A stretch of 64,000 bases of DNA from Marivita sp965656765 (lineage in GTDB: Bacteria > Pseudomonadota > Alphaproteobacteria > Rhodobacterales > Rhodobacteraceae). A program made the position numbers and the translations under genes. The DNA lies in assembly GCF_965656765.1 (NCBI RefSeq), contig NZ_CBFHLV010000002.1, positions 62,001-126,000 on the forward strand, written 5' to 3'. Under the pieces are notes generated by a model, which was not told the origin of the DNA, ran no database searches, and saw nothing but the letters and a program-made list of their open reading frames with translations. Positions 42,287 to 51,158 of the stretch are shown here, piece after piece; the first letter of the stretch is position 1; the number at the start of each line of letters is the position of its first letter.

Positions 42287-43443
42287 CACCCCCGCATCGC
42301 GGATTTCCGGAAGACGAATTTCGACGCCGGACCCAAGCGGCTCAAGCTTTGATGGCAAAACATAATCTGGCCGCGCTGCTGCTGACGACAGAGCCCGAGC
42401 TCCGCTACTACACGGGGTTCCTGACCCGGTTCTGGGAAAGCCCGACGCGGCCTTGGTTTGTGATTATCCCGCCAACTGGCGACCTGATTGCGGTGATCCC
42501 ATCCATCGGCGCGCATTTGATGAGCCAAACCTGGGTCACCGATATCCGCACTTGGGCCGCGCCTGATTATGACGACGATGGCATTGGGTTATTGGTCGAT
42601 GCCTTGAACGAGGTCGCGGGCGACGAGGGTCAGATCGGAATTGCTGATCAGTTGGAAAGCTATGTCCGCATGCCGTTTGCTGATCTGCGGCGCTTGGAAG
42701 CGGCGCTGCTCACGCGGGCTTTGGTCAGCGATGCGGCAATCACGCGGCGCCTACGGTTGATCAAATCCGAGAGTGAGATTGACAAAATCCGTCACGCGGC
42801 AGCGATTGCCACTGGCGCTTTCAATCGTGTGCCGGAATGTGTCGCATCCGGCATGTCCTTATCCCAAGTGTTCCGCCGGTTTCAAATGCTGTGCCTCGAA
42901 GAGGGCGCGGATTGGGTGCCTTACCTTGCGGGCGCAGCGGAACAGGCCGGGTATGCCGACGTGATATCACCAGCGACCGACGCACCCTTGGAGGACGGGG
43001 ACGTACTCATGCTCGACACGGGGCTGATGTGGGACGGTTATTTTTGCGATTTCGACCGCAACTATAGCGTTGGCCCCCCTTCGGCGGTCGTCCAATGTGC
43101 GCACTCCCAACTGATCGCCGCAACGCTAGCGGCGGCGGATGTCGCCAAGCCGGGTAAAACCATCTCTGACTTATTTTATGCAATGAACGCTGTGGTGAAC
43201 CCATCTGGGGATGTCATGGAGGCCGGGCGTTTGGGACACGGATTGGGGATGCAGCTGACAGAGTGGCCGTCGATCATTCCCCAAGATCACACAGTTTTAG
43301 AGCCGGGGATGGTGCTGACGCTGGAGCCTTCGGTGACCGTCAGCCCCGGCAAAATATTGGTGCACGAAGAAAACATCGTAATCCGTGATCATGGTGCAGA
43401 ATTTCTGTCCGACCTGCAATCTGCAGACATAAGGGTGATCTGA
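42283..43443 (+). CDS. M24 family metallohydrolase (Xaa-Pro peptidase / DoeA-like)
   Basis: 386 residues in the pita-bread fold after an N-terminal creatinase-like domain (about 1-140). The five metal ligands appear in order: Asp in MLDTG, Asp in CDFDRN, His in GHGLGMQ, Glu in TLEPS and Glu in HEEN. The family includes proline peptidases, creatinase and ectoine hydrolase DoeA. Coupled by ATGA to the PLP lyase and by TGATG to the racemase gene, it probably opens a small C-N bond in the pathway substrate. I cannot distinguish DoeA from other members by eye. Confidence 0.87.
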   Translation: MTPPHRGFPEDEFRRRTQAAQALMAKHNLAALLLTTEPELRYYTGFLTRFWESPTRPWFVIIPPTGDLIAVIPSIGAHLMSQTWVTDIRTWAAPDYDDDGIGLLVDALNEVAGDEGQIGIADQLESYVRMPFADLRRLEAALLTRALVSDAAITRRLRLIKSESEIDKIRHAAAIATGAFNRVPECVASGMSLSQVFRRFQMLCLEEGADWVPYLAGAAEQAGYADVISPATDAPLEDGDVLMLDTGLMWDGYFCDFDRNYSVGPPSAVVQCAHSQLIAATLAAADVAKPGKTISDLFYAMNAVVNPSGDVMEAGRLGHGLGMQLTEWPSIIPQDHTVLEPGMVLTLEPSVTVSPGKILVHEENIVIRDHGAEFLSDLQSADIRVI

Positions 43444-44180
43444 TGGCACTTCCGTATTCCATTGATGCGCACCGGCCCATTCAGATTGGGCTTGTCACGC
43501 TCCAAAGCGATGAAACGATAGAGCGGGATTTTCGTAAACTGTTGCCGCAGGATGTGGAACTTCTGGTGTCGCGTGTCCCATCGGGGGCAACGGTATCCCT
43601 CGAAAGTTTGTGTGCGATGGAGGATAGTCTGACCACCTCAGCGCGCCTTTTGCCAGTCGGCGCAGAACTGACAGCAGTCGGGTACGGCTGCACATCTGCC
43701 AGTGCTGCGATCGGAGCCGAGCGGGTGGCAGAGTTGATCAAGGCTGGTGTGCCAACGCCACATGTGTCGGACCCTCTGACGTCATTGATTGCGGCATGCC
43801 AAAAGGCTGGAATCACCCGGATCGGTCTGGTCAGCCCCTACGTCGCTTCGGTCAGTGACCGGCTGATCCAAGGGCTTGAGGCGGCGGGGATAACTGTTTC
43901 TTCGTTTGGCAGTTTTGATGAGCCATCAGAAGAACGTGTGGTCAGAATCGATAGCGCGTCGGTTCGCAATGCCGCGATCCATGTCGGGCGCAGCGGTGCG
44001 TGTGATGCCGTCTTCATGTCATGCACCAATCTCCGGGCACTGGAGGTGATCGACGATATTGAGGCCGAACTTGGCATCCCGGCTTTGTCGAGCAATCAGG
44101 TATTGGCTTGGCATCTTGGGACGCTGAGCGGGTTTTCGGATCGGTGCACGCGGATCGGTCGTTTGTTTGACGCACTCTGA
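43443..44180 (+). CDS. Asp/Glu racemase superfamily protein (maleate isomerase / EutA-like)
   Basis: 245 residues. Two catalytic Cys motifs, GYGCTSASAAIG (about residue 80) and FMSCTNLRA (about 197), and IGLVSPYVASVSDR fit the maleate isomerase and arylmalonate decarboxylase branch, which includes EutA of ectoine-use clusters. It starts at the A of the upstream TGATG junction. Enzymes of this branch isomerise, racemise or decarboxylate a carboxylic acid through a Cys pair. Last gene of the operon. Confidence 0.85.
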   Translation: MALPYSIDAHRPIQIGLVTLQSDETIERDFRKLLPQDVELLVSRVPSGATVSLESLCAMEDSLTTSARLLPVGAELTAVGYGCTSASAAIGAERVAELIKAGVPTPHVSDPLTSLIAACQKAGITRIGLVSPYVASVSDRLIQGLEAAGITVSSFGSFDEPSEERVVRIDSASVRNAAIHVGRSGACDAVFMSCTNLRALEVIDDIEAELGIPALSSNQVLAWHLGTLSGFSDRCTRIGRLFDAL

Positions 44181-44277
44181 ACGCGCATGTTTTGCCGTCT
44201 GCGTAAGCTCGGTTTATACAGAGATCATTTGTTCTGGTGGACAGTGCGGAATCTGCAGCTCGGGCGGGTTGAGATAC

Positions 44278-44306
44278 TTGACCTCGGAACACGCATGAAA
44301 TACGTC
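44278..44306 (+). promoter_or_regulatory. Promoter candidate of tRNA-Gly
   Basis: TTGACC (44278-44283) and TACGTC (44301-44306) are separated by 17 bp, with transcription expected near 44313, six bases before the mature tRNA. The -35 is good and the -10 weak. Confidence 0.4.
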
Positions 44307-44318
44307 GGACCACGTTGA

Positions 44319-44392
44319 GCGGGCGTTGTGTAATGGTAAGACCTCAGCCTTCCAAGCTGATGATACGGGTTCGATTCCCGTCGCCCGCTCCA
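44319..44392 (+). tRNA. tRNA-Gly (anticodon TCC)
   Basis: Acceptor arms GCGGGCG (44319-44325) and CGCCCGC (44382-44388) pair perfectly, followed by T and encoded CCA. The anticodon stem TCAGC/GCTGA encloses loop CTTCCAA, giving TCC, which reads GGA and GGG. T-arm CGGGTTCGATTCCCG is intact. Confidence 0.96.
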
Positions 44393-44527
44393 AAATTTCC
44401 TGAAAACCAGTAAATTCAACCGGAGTTCTACGACCTTAGCGCGGCAAATCGGCATTTGCGGGCTGTTCGGCTTGACCATTAAGGGCTGGCCAAGGTTTAA
44501 GCATGTCCAGCTAAAAACGGGAACCAA

Positions 44528-46327
44528 ATGGCGGACGCTACACCAATACCGGCAAAGAACGAAGAACGGGAAAAGTCCAAGAAGATCGGATCACTTGCGG
44601 CGCTGTGGCCTTTCGTGGCGCCCTACAGGCTGCTGATGATGGCGGCGATTTTTGCGCTGACGGCAACAGCTTGCGTGTCGTTGATCCTACCAATGGCAGT
44701 GCGACGGGTCGTTGACAATTTCAACACGTCCGACGGTGCGCTGCTTGATCTGTATTTTTCGGCCGCATTGGGCATCGCTGCATTGTTGGCGATTGGCACA
44801 GCGCTGCGCTATGCGCTGGTGACGCGGCTAGGTGAACGCGTGGTTGCGGATATCCGCAAGGCCGTTTTCGGCCGTGTGATTGGCCTTAGCCCATCGTTCT
44901 TTGAACGGGTGATGACCGGAGAAGTCCTGAGCCGGATCACGACAGACACCACCTTGATCCTTAGCGTGCTGGGCTCTTCGATCTCGATCGCGCTGCGCAA
45001 TGTGCTGCTGTTCTTCGGTGGCATGATCCTTATGTTGTTCACGTCGGCCAAGTTGACCGGGATGGTGCTGTTGATCGTTCCTGCCGTTGTCGTGCCAATC
45101 CTTGTTCTGGGTCGCAAGATGCGCAAGCTGAGCCGCGAAAACCAGGACTGGATCGCGGCATCGTCGGGCAATGCGTCTGAGGCGCTGTCGTCGGTGCAAA
45201 CGGTTCAGGCTTTCACCCACGAAGCCATCTCGCGCAATGCGTTTGGCGATGTGACTGAGAAAAGCTTTGATGCAGCGCGCCGGAGGATTTGGACGCGCGC
45301 TCAGATGACAGCGATTGTGATCTTTCTCGTGTTCACGGGGATTGTCGGTGTTCTTTGGATTGGCGCAACCGACGTGCGAAATGGCACGATGAGCGCGGGT
45401 GAGCTGGTTCAGTTCGTGATCTATGCGGTCATGGTTGCTGGTTCAGTTGCGGCGCTGTCGGAAATCTTTGGCGAACTGCAAAGGGCAGCAGGTGCGACGG
45501 AACGCTTGGTCGAATTGCTGCATGCCGAAGACACGGTCAATGATCCTGACACCCCACTGACACTGCCTGAGCCGGTGCAAGGCGAGATCACTTTTGAAGA
45601 CGTGCATTTCGCGTATCCGAGCCGCCCCGGTGTCGCAGCTTTGGATGGGATCAACCTGCGAATTGCGCCGGGTGAAACGGTTGCTGTTGTGGGGCCTAGC
45701 GGTGCTGGGAAGACGACAATCATTCAGTTGATCCAGCGCTTTTATGACCCAGACTCCGGGGCCATTTGTTTGGATGGTATGCGCGTTGATGGGTTGACCC
45801 GTGACGCATTCCGCAAGCACATTGCACTTGTCCCGCAAGACCCGGTGATCTTTGCGGCCTCGGCGCGTGAAAACATCCGTTTTGGCCGACCCGATGCCAC
45901 CGATGCCGAGATAGAGGTGGCGGCACAGGCTGCAGCGGCGCACGAGTTCATTGAGGCGCTGCCAGATGGGTATGACAGCTATCTGGGCGAACGCGGTGTG
46001 ATGCTGTCGGGCGGGCAGAAACAGCGTATCGCCATTGCCCGCGCAATTCTGCGCGATGCTCCTGTTCTGCTCTTGGATGAGGCGACCAGCGCGCTTGATG
46101 CCGAAAGCGAACGCGCGGTGCAGCGAGCGGTTGATGAACTGTCCGAAGGGCGCACCACCATCATTGTCGCGCACCGGCTGGCAACTGTGAAAAAGGCAGA
46201 CCGGATCATTGTGATGGAGCAGGGCCGCATTGTGGCCACGGGCGCCCACGATGCGCTTGTGTCTGAGGACGGGCTTTATGCACGGCTTGCGCGTTTACAG
46301 TTCACCGATGGCATGGCCGCCGAGTAG
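44528..46327 (+). CDS. MsbA-like ABC exporter (fused permease and ATPase)
   Basis: 599 residues. Six membrane segments occupy about 25-310 (RLLMMAAIFALTATACVSLI first). The ATPase domain has Walker A VGPSGAGKTT, signature MLSGGQKQRIAIARA, Walker B VLLLDEATSALD and switch His in IIVAHRL. Half-size exporters of this kind homodimerise to export lipids or drugs from the inner membrane. It stands alone behind tRNA-Gly and may be monocistronic; substrate unknown. Confidence 0.92.
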   Translation: MADATPIPAKNEEREKSKKIGSLAALWPFVAPYRLLMMAAIFALTATACVSLILPMAVRRVVDNFNTSDGALLDLYFSAALGIAALLAIGTALRYALVTRLGERVVADIRKAVFGRVIGLSPSFFERVMTGEVLSRITTDTTLILSVLGSSISIALRNVLLFFGGMILMLFTSAKLTGMVLLIVPAVVVPILVLGRKMRKLSRENQDWIAASSGNASEALSSVQTVQAFTHEAISRNAFGDVTEKSFDAARRRIWTRAQMTAIVIFLVFTGIVGVLWIGATDVRNGTMSAGELVQFVIYAVMVAGSVAALSEIFGELQRAAGATERLVELLHAEDTVNDPDTPLTLPEPVQGEITFEDVHFAYPSRPGVAALDGINLRIAPGETVAVVGPSGAGKTTIIQLIQRFYDPDSGAICLDGMRVDGLTRDAFRKHIALVPQDPVIFAASARENIRFGRPDATDAEIEVAAQAAAAHEFIEALPDGYDSYLGERGVMLSGGQKQRIAIARAILRDAPVLLLDEATSALDAESERAVQRAVDELSEGRTTIIVAHRLATVKKADRIIVMEQGRIVATGAHDALVSEDGLYARLARLQFTDGMAAE

Positions 46328-46425
46328 ATATTTGCTTTTGTCAGCCGATAAGTGTCGGTTTTGACCATGACAGGTCTCATTCTGCAGCGGCACCCTGATG
46401 CAAAACGTCGAACAGGGAGAGCGCT

Positions 46426-47376
46426 ATGCAGGTTGGATTTGTAGGATTGGGGGCTGTCGGTGCCAAGCTGGCGGGGACACTCGCACGCAATGGGGTGGAC
46501 CTGACCGTCTTTGATCTGGAGGCCGCACGCATTGATCTGTTGGTTGGCCAAGGGGCCAAGGCAGGCAGCAGTCCCGAAAGCATCATGCACGATTGTGACG
46601 TGGTTATCACTAGCCTGCCCAGCCCTGCCGCATCACAAGCCGTCTTGGAACAGCTTTTGACCGAGGTCCGTCCCGGCAAGATCTGGATTGAGATGTCGAC
46701 CACTGACGCGGATGCTATCCGGACGCAGGCAAAGGCGGTTGAAGCGCTGGGCGGACAAGCTGCGGACTGTCCTGTTTCTGGTGGCTGCCATCGCGCTGCG
46801 ACTGGCAATATCTCGATCTTTGCGGGCTGCGATCGGCCGACGTTTGAAACGGTTCTGCCGCTGTTGACCTATATGGGACGCCGTGTCTTGCACACGGGCG
46901 ATGTCGGCAGCGCGTCGGTGCTAAAGGTCATGACCAACTACTTGGCGACTGTGCATCTTGCCAGCCTGTGCGAAGCGCTGACGACGATGGCTGCGCATGG
47001 GATTGACCTTGCTACAACATATGAGGCGATCAAGGCGTCGTCAGGCACGTCTTTTGTGCACGAAACCGAAAGCCAGCTGATCCTGTCGGGTAATCGCGAC
47101 GTGGATTTTACATTGGATTTGGTGCTCAAGGATGTGGGGCTGTTCCAATCACTGGCCGACGCCAAGGCTGTTCCGCTTGAATTGTCACCTAAGGTAATCG
47201 AGATCATCAAAGATGGGCAGGCGCGGTATGGCGACCGGGCACAGTCCGACCGTTTGATCGAACGGCTTGAAGACGCGACTGGCCTGTCGATCACCGCGCC
47301 GGGGTTTCCGACCGAGTTGATTGACGACGAACCAGAACAACGCGGGCAAGAGGTTTTCTGCGCGGTCTCGCCTTGA
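46426..47376 (+). CDS. Beta-hydroxyacid dehydrogenase (3-hydroxyisobutyrate dehydrogenase family)
   Basis: 316 residues. NAD(P) fold start VGFVGLGAVGAKLAGTLARN, substrate segment CPVSGGCHRAATGN, catalytic Lys in LKVMTNYLAT. The family oxidises 3-hydroxyisobutyrate, glycerate, tartronate semialdehyde and related acids. The ATG has GGAGAG upstream. No pathway partner is adjacent except a small membrane protein gene 46 nt downstream, so the substrate is open. Cytoplasmic. Confidence 0.9.
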   Translation: MQVGFVGLGAVGAKLAGTLARNGVDLTVFDLEAARIDLLVGQGAKAGSSPESIMHDCDVVITSLPSPAASQAVLEQLLTEVRPGKIWIEMSTTDADAIRTQAKAVEALGGQAADCPVSGGCHRAATGNISIFAGCDRPTFETVLPLLTYMGRRVLHTGDVGSASVLKVMTNYLATVHLASLCEALTTMAAHGIDLATTYEAIKASSGTSFVHETESQLILSGNRDVDFTLDLVLKDVGLFQSLADAKAVPLELSPKVIEIIKDGQARYGDRAQSDRLIERLEDATGLSITAPGFPTELIDDEPEQRGQEVFCAVSP

Positions 47377-47422
47377 TCCAAGGAATGCGGTATCGGCGTC
47401 TTTGCATCACAGGAGAGACGCC

Positions 47423-47899
47423 ATGCAAGACGAGATCATCGCAGAGGTAGACCCGCGTGGTCCGCGACGGATCATCGGCATTTCGATGTTGCTCATGCTG
47501 GGTGGTCTGGTTCTGTATCTCGCCTTTGTCAGCCCTCCGGCCAGTCTTGGGTGGCAGGTGTTCCTAATTGGAATGGGGCTGGTTTCGCTATGGCTGGCCC
47601 ATAAGCTTCAGGTCGCGACGACACGGAAGCTTTATCTCACCGAAACCGCACTCACTGACAGCGATGGCACATTGCTGGCGCGCGTTGAAGATATTGTGTC
47701 GGTCAGCCGCGGCGCGTTTGCGATGAAGCCCTCGAACGGGTTCACACTCAAATTGAAAAACCCGGCCCCACGAGAGTGGCAGCCGGGTTTGTGGTGGCGT
47801 CTTGGTCGCCGGGTTGCGGTGGGCGGGGTGACCCCAGGGTCTCAGGCCCGCCCAATGGCTGATATTATCGCCATCTTGATCGCCCGGCGTAAGGCATAA
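47423..47899 (+). CDS. Small membrane protein of unknown function
   Basis: 158 residues with two hydrophobic segments near the start (about 18-34 and 42-58, MLLMLGGLVLYLAFV and WQVFLIGMGLVSLWLAH), then a beta-rich C-terminal part with alternating strands (LYLTETALTDSDGTLLARVE) reminiscent of a bacterial PH-like domain anchored in the membrane. The ATG follows GGAGAG. It converges on the Tad genes with 3 nt between stops. Function unknown. Confidence 0.75.
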   Translation: MQDEIIAEVDPRGPRRIIGISMLLMLGGLVLYLAFVSPPASLGWQVFLIGMGLVSLWLAHKLQVATTRKLYLTETALTDSDGTLLARVEDIVSVSRGAFAMKPSNGFTLKLKNPAPREWQPGLWWRLGRRVAVGGVTPGSQARPMADIIAILIARRKA

Positions 47900-47902
47900 G
47901 CA

Positions 47903-48655
47903 TCAGCTTTGCTTTTTCTTGCCTTTGCCATTTGTTGGCTTCGTGGTGGTTGCAGTACAGTCCGCACTTGCATCCCCTTCGTCGGCGTTTTCTGCGTTGT
48001 TGTTGCAGAGCGATCCGCCCGGGGCGTCTTGGTCACCATTGCCCCAACCGTTGTTCTGCCATTGCTTGCCAGAACCATCGTTCGCACCTTCGAAGATCAC
48101 TTGCGATGCAAAGCGAGGGCGTGTGAACGAGTAGGTCGAGATGTCAAAGCCATCATTCGCGAGGGTTACCAATGGTTGATACCAATCACGAGTTTCTACG
48201 ATGATGGTTTGGTCCCCAACAGCCAAAATCGGCAAATGCTCTTCATAGGTCGAGATATCGCCTTGCTGCAGGGCAGACCAATCGCCGCGTGCGACAGACC
48301 ACACAACGTCATAGGTCTCGTTACCTAAGCTCTGGCCTTGACCGCTCTTGTTGTACTGGATCACAGACACGCGAAGATCAATGTCGTCGCCCTGTGCTTG
48401 TGCCAGGTGCATCAAAAGGTTGCGCGCATTGTCGATATATTCTTCGTCGAGAATTTCGGTCTCGCGTGAAATGATATCGCCAATTGTGTAGTTGGCTTTC
48501 TGGTTGATGGCCTGCTGGCGCATCACATCAAAATACAACCAAGATATCGCAAAGATAACGAGTAGAGCCGGAAGGATGATGATTGCTTCAAGCGAGGCAT
48601 CGCCCTTGGTGTCGCGAAGGAACTGCGACACTCTGTTTCTGATACGAGCAGTCAT
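47903..48655 (-). CDS. TadE/TadF-like pilus assembly protein
   Basis: 250 residues. A single N-terminal membrane segment behind the typical TadE start RDTKGDASLEAIIILPALLV (about 15-40), then a periplasmic region with a low-complexity, Gly/Asn/Asp-rich tail. TadE-like proteins are pseudopilins processed like Flp pilins and help assemble the Tad pilus. The gene overlaps the upstream one by one base (TAATG). Only minor components of the system are in this window. Confidence 0.82.
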   Translation of the reverse strand: MTARIRNRVSQFLRDTKGDASLEAIIILPALLVIFAISWLYFDVMRQQAINQKANYTIGDIISRETEILDEEYIDNARNLLMHLAQAQGDDIDLRVSVIQYNKSGQGQSLGNETYDVVWSVARGDWSALQQGDISTYEEHLPILAVGDQTIIVETRDWYQPLVTLANDGFDISTYSFTRPRFASQVIFEGANDGSGKQWQNNGWGNGDQDAPGGSLCNNNAENADEGDASADCTATTTKPTNGKGKKKQS

Positions 48656-49194
48656 TAGTAAGGCTCCTGTACGAAGGCTGAGAAGGACACGATAGCGACG
48701 TTTCCGTCCTCATCTTTGGGCATTGCAGCTGCAATGACACCTGCAGGTGTGATCGGCTTGTACTTGTAGCACGCGCGCAGCAGCATCAGTTCGTTCGGCT
48801 GGCCGGGGTCGAACTGACGAAGCGGGCGCACCGGTTCCGCCGAGTCGTAGCAGTCGGCAGCACGCGGCGGTTCTTCCCAATCGCGCAGGCTAAGCGGGAT
48901 CATTTCAAGCCGCAGCATTTCATTACAATCTGACAACGCGGATGTCTGATCGCAAATCATGCCCTTGAGTGTGTCGTGATCCAAGTTTTCACCCGTACCA
49001 AGGCGCACATCGCGCACAGCGAGGTCCAATCCACGCTCAAGTTGCGTGTGCCGCAGGGACAGCGCCCCAATTTCCAGACCCGCGATGATCACGGCAAGGA
49101 ACACTGGCAGCCAGATAACGAAAGGGAGCGTTACGACCGAGCCGCTTTCGTCCCGCAGGAAGCTGCGGAATTTTGGTGAGTTAATCCGCATCAT
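48655..49194 (-). CDS. TadE-like pseudopilin
   Basis: 179 residues. FLRDESGSVVTLPFVIWLPVF near residue 12 is the TadE pattern: basic/acidic start, Ser-Gly-Ser, then a single membrane helix. The periplasmic part contains six Cys (for example CDQTSALSDC and CYDSAEPV) that may form disulfides. It is coupled to the TadG-like gene by ATGA and to the following TadE-like gene by one base. Confidence 0.82.
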   Translation of the reverse strand: MMRINSPKFRSFLRDESGSVVTLPFVIWLPVFLAVIIAGLEIGALSLRHTQLERGLDLAVRDVRLGTGENLDHDTLKGMICDQTSALSDCNEMLRLEMIPLSLRDWEEPPRAADCYDSAEPVRPLRQFDPGQPNELMLLRACYKYKPITPAGVIAAAMPKDEDGNVAIVSFSAFVQEPY

Positions 49195-50861
49195 TGTGTC
49201 AACCTCAGCTGGTTAATGGTCCGGGCAATCGCCTGGAACGCATCAGAAATTTCCAGTCCTTCAACCGGGAAGTAGTGAGCCGGCGAAGAAGCGCAGTCGC
49301 GCATCGCATCCTGACCTGCGTCAGGCGCTTCAAACCCGATTGCGAAGACTGTGATGTCTGCGTCGCGTGCCGAGGCACAGATGTTGGACAAACGGTCATC
49401 CGCTTGGCTGCCGCTGACAATCGGCACATACGAGTAATACGCATTGTAGTACTGATTGTACGAAACCCAGCCGTCATAGTAGGGGCGCCGGAAGAATTTG
49501 TTGCCAAAGGCCCGTGTTCCCCAGCGTGCAAAGACTTCAGCATTGGTCATCCGGCGTGCGTCGTCGTCACCGTCGGGATCATTGTCATAACGATCATTCC
49601 AGTTGGAATATTCGTAGCGAGACCAGAAGTAGACGTCGTTATTGGTGCCGCTTTGGTTGCGAACACGGTGGGAGAACCGATCGTTTGTCGGATCATTATC
49701 GCCGCGGTCGTCAATCCAGATCTCGGACATGCCGCCGGTGTATTCGGGGGCCAGGTCGAACTGCGTTGTGTTCATGCCATCCGTCATGACCACTGCGATC
49801 TTGAGAGCATCGGGTGCGTCATAGGCCGCTGGACGCCCAGCCGCTGCCGGCACAACCGCACCTTCACCGATCAGGCCTGTCACAACAGGACGTGAAGACG
49901 GATCCAGAAGGGCCACGCCCCATTTCATCCCAAGGTCGATGGCAGTATTGCCCCCGGCGCTGAGCGTTGCGATGTGGTCGACCAGTTCTTGCTCGTCCGA
50001 GCTATGTGCAATGATCGAACCATACGTACCAACTGGGCACCACGAATCGGGCGTTACAGTTGTGTTTTCATCAAGCGTATAAGGATCGAAGTGCGCTAGA
50101 CGCTGCAACGCTTCGGTGGGTGAAACCGCACGCGACGTGAATGCACTATCCGGGAAAATGGCGCAGTTCGAAATGTCGTGCTCGTCGGTCAGTGTGTAGT
50201 ACTGAGACACAGTCGGGCCGAGGCTCACGGTCGCGTTGTAAGGGATGATGCTGATTGTCGTCAGGCCAGCGTCATCATTGTTAATAACAGTTTCAACGAA
50301 TTCTGTCGCCGCATCCCGAAGGTTCTCAATTTTATCGTTCTGGCCCATTGAGCCCGAAATATCGAGGATCAACGAGATTTCGATGTTCGAAATCCGTTCT
50401 TCAGCAGCCGCAAGACCAGTTGCCTGAAGCTCATCATAACCAAGAATTTTCAAGAAATTCGCTGGGAAAATCCGTTGGGCCTCGGCGGTAACGGTGCGAT
50501 AGTTCAAACCAGCGTCTACTGTGATGTCCACGTTGGCCAGCGCATCGTCCAAGTTCATCTTGTCCAGATAATCCTGAACCAAGAGGGTTGGATCGACTTG
50601 CTGTTCCAAATCCGCTGCTGCAAGTACGGCACGATCCAGTGTGTTTTGCAGTCTCGTGCGTTCCACCTCGGAGTGAATCAAATCGATTCCGAGTCCACCG
50701 TAGACCATCATGACGAACACGCCCATGATGCCTATTATAGTCATGTTGCCATCGGTCGCCCGAGTGTAACGGCTCAGTATTGAAGCCACGCTGGACCGCA
50801 ATCTGGACTTTGTCCGTTTCTCGACCGGCAGCCTTGGCAGAAGGTTGCTTAATCCGATCAT
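49191..50861 (-). CDS. TadG-like protein with von Willebrand factor A domain
   Basis: 556 residues. The N-terminal TadG segment is DGNMTIIGIMGVFVMMVYGG (one membrane helix) with LQNTLDRAVLAAADLEQ behind it. The vWA domain spans about 160-550 with MIDAS residues DISGSM, the Thr in GGNTAIDLG and Asp in VMTDGMN. A Tyr/Asp/Asn-rich insert (about 400-470) is unusual. TadG anchors the Tad apparatus and may bind partners by metal. First gene of the three-gene operon. Core tad genes (ATPase, platform, secretin) are not here. Confidence 0.87.
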   Translation of the reverse strand: MIGLSNLLPRLPVEKRTKSRLRSSVASILSRYTRATDGNMTIIGIMGVFVMMVYGGLGIDLIHSEVERTRLQNTLDRAVLAAADLEQQVDPTLLVQDYLDKMNLDDALANVDITVDAGLNYRTVTAEAQRIFPANFLKILGYDELQATGLAAAEERISNIEISLILDISGSMGQNDKIENLRDAATEFVETVINNDDAGLTTISIIPYNATVSLGPTVSQYYTLTDEHDISNCAIFPDSAFTSRAVSPTEALQRLAHFDPYTLDENTTVTPDSWCPVGTYGSIIAHSSDEQELVDHIATLSAGGNTAIDLGMKWGVALLDPSSRPVVTGLIGEGAVVPAAAGRPAAYDAPDALKIAVVMTDGMNTTQFDLAPEYTGGMSEIWIDDRGDNDPTNDRFSHRVRNQSGTNNDVYFWSRYEYSNWNDRYDNDPDGDDDARRMTNAEVFARWGTRAFGNKFFRRPYYDGWVSYNQYYNAYYSYVPIVSGSQADDRLSNICASARDADITVFAIGFEAPDAGQDAMRDCASSPAHYFPVEGLEISDAFQAIARTINQLRLTQ

Positions 50862-51158
50862 TTGTTACCTCTTTCCCGCCCTTTCAGGACGGACTGACAC
50901 CCCACTTAGATGTTGGGAGATGTGAAGGCGAAACGCGGCGGGATTAGGGCCGGAAATATGGAGAAATTAAGGAGTACATTGTTTTTCATGGATAATTCGG
51001 GCTGAAGAGGCCACATTGGTGCCCCGAGTGAAACAGTTAGCCCTATTTCGTCCATTCGTTCCTAAAACGTGGCTTGGATAATACGTTATCAATTTAACCC
51101 TTTTGTCATACGATACCCGCAGACAAGGGCGAAGTGCCTGCAACCTCGGGAGGGACAC

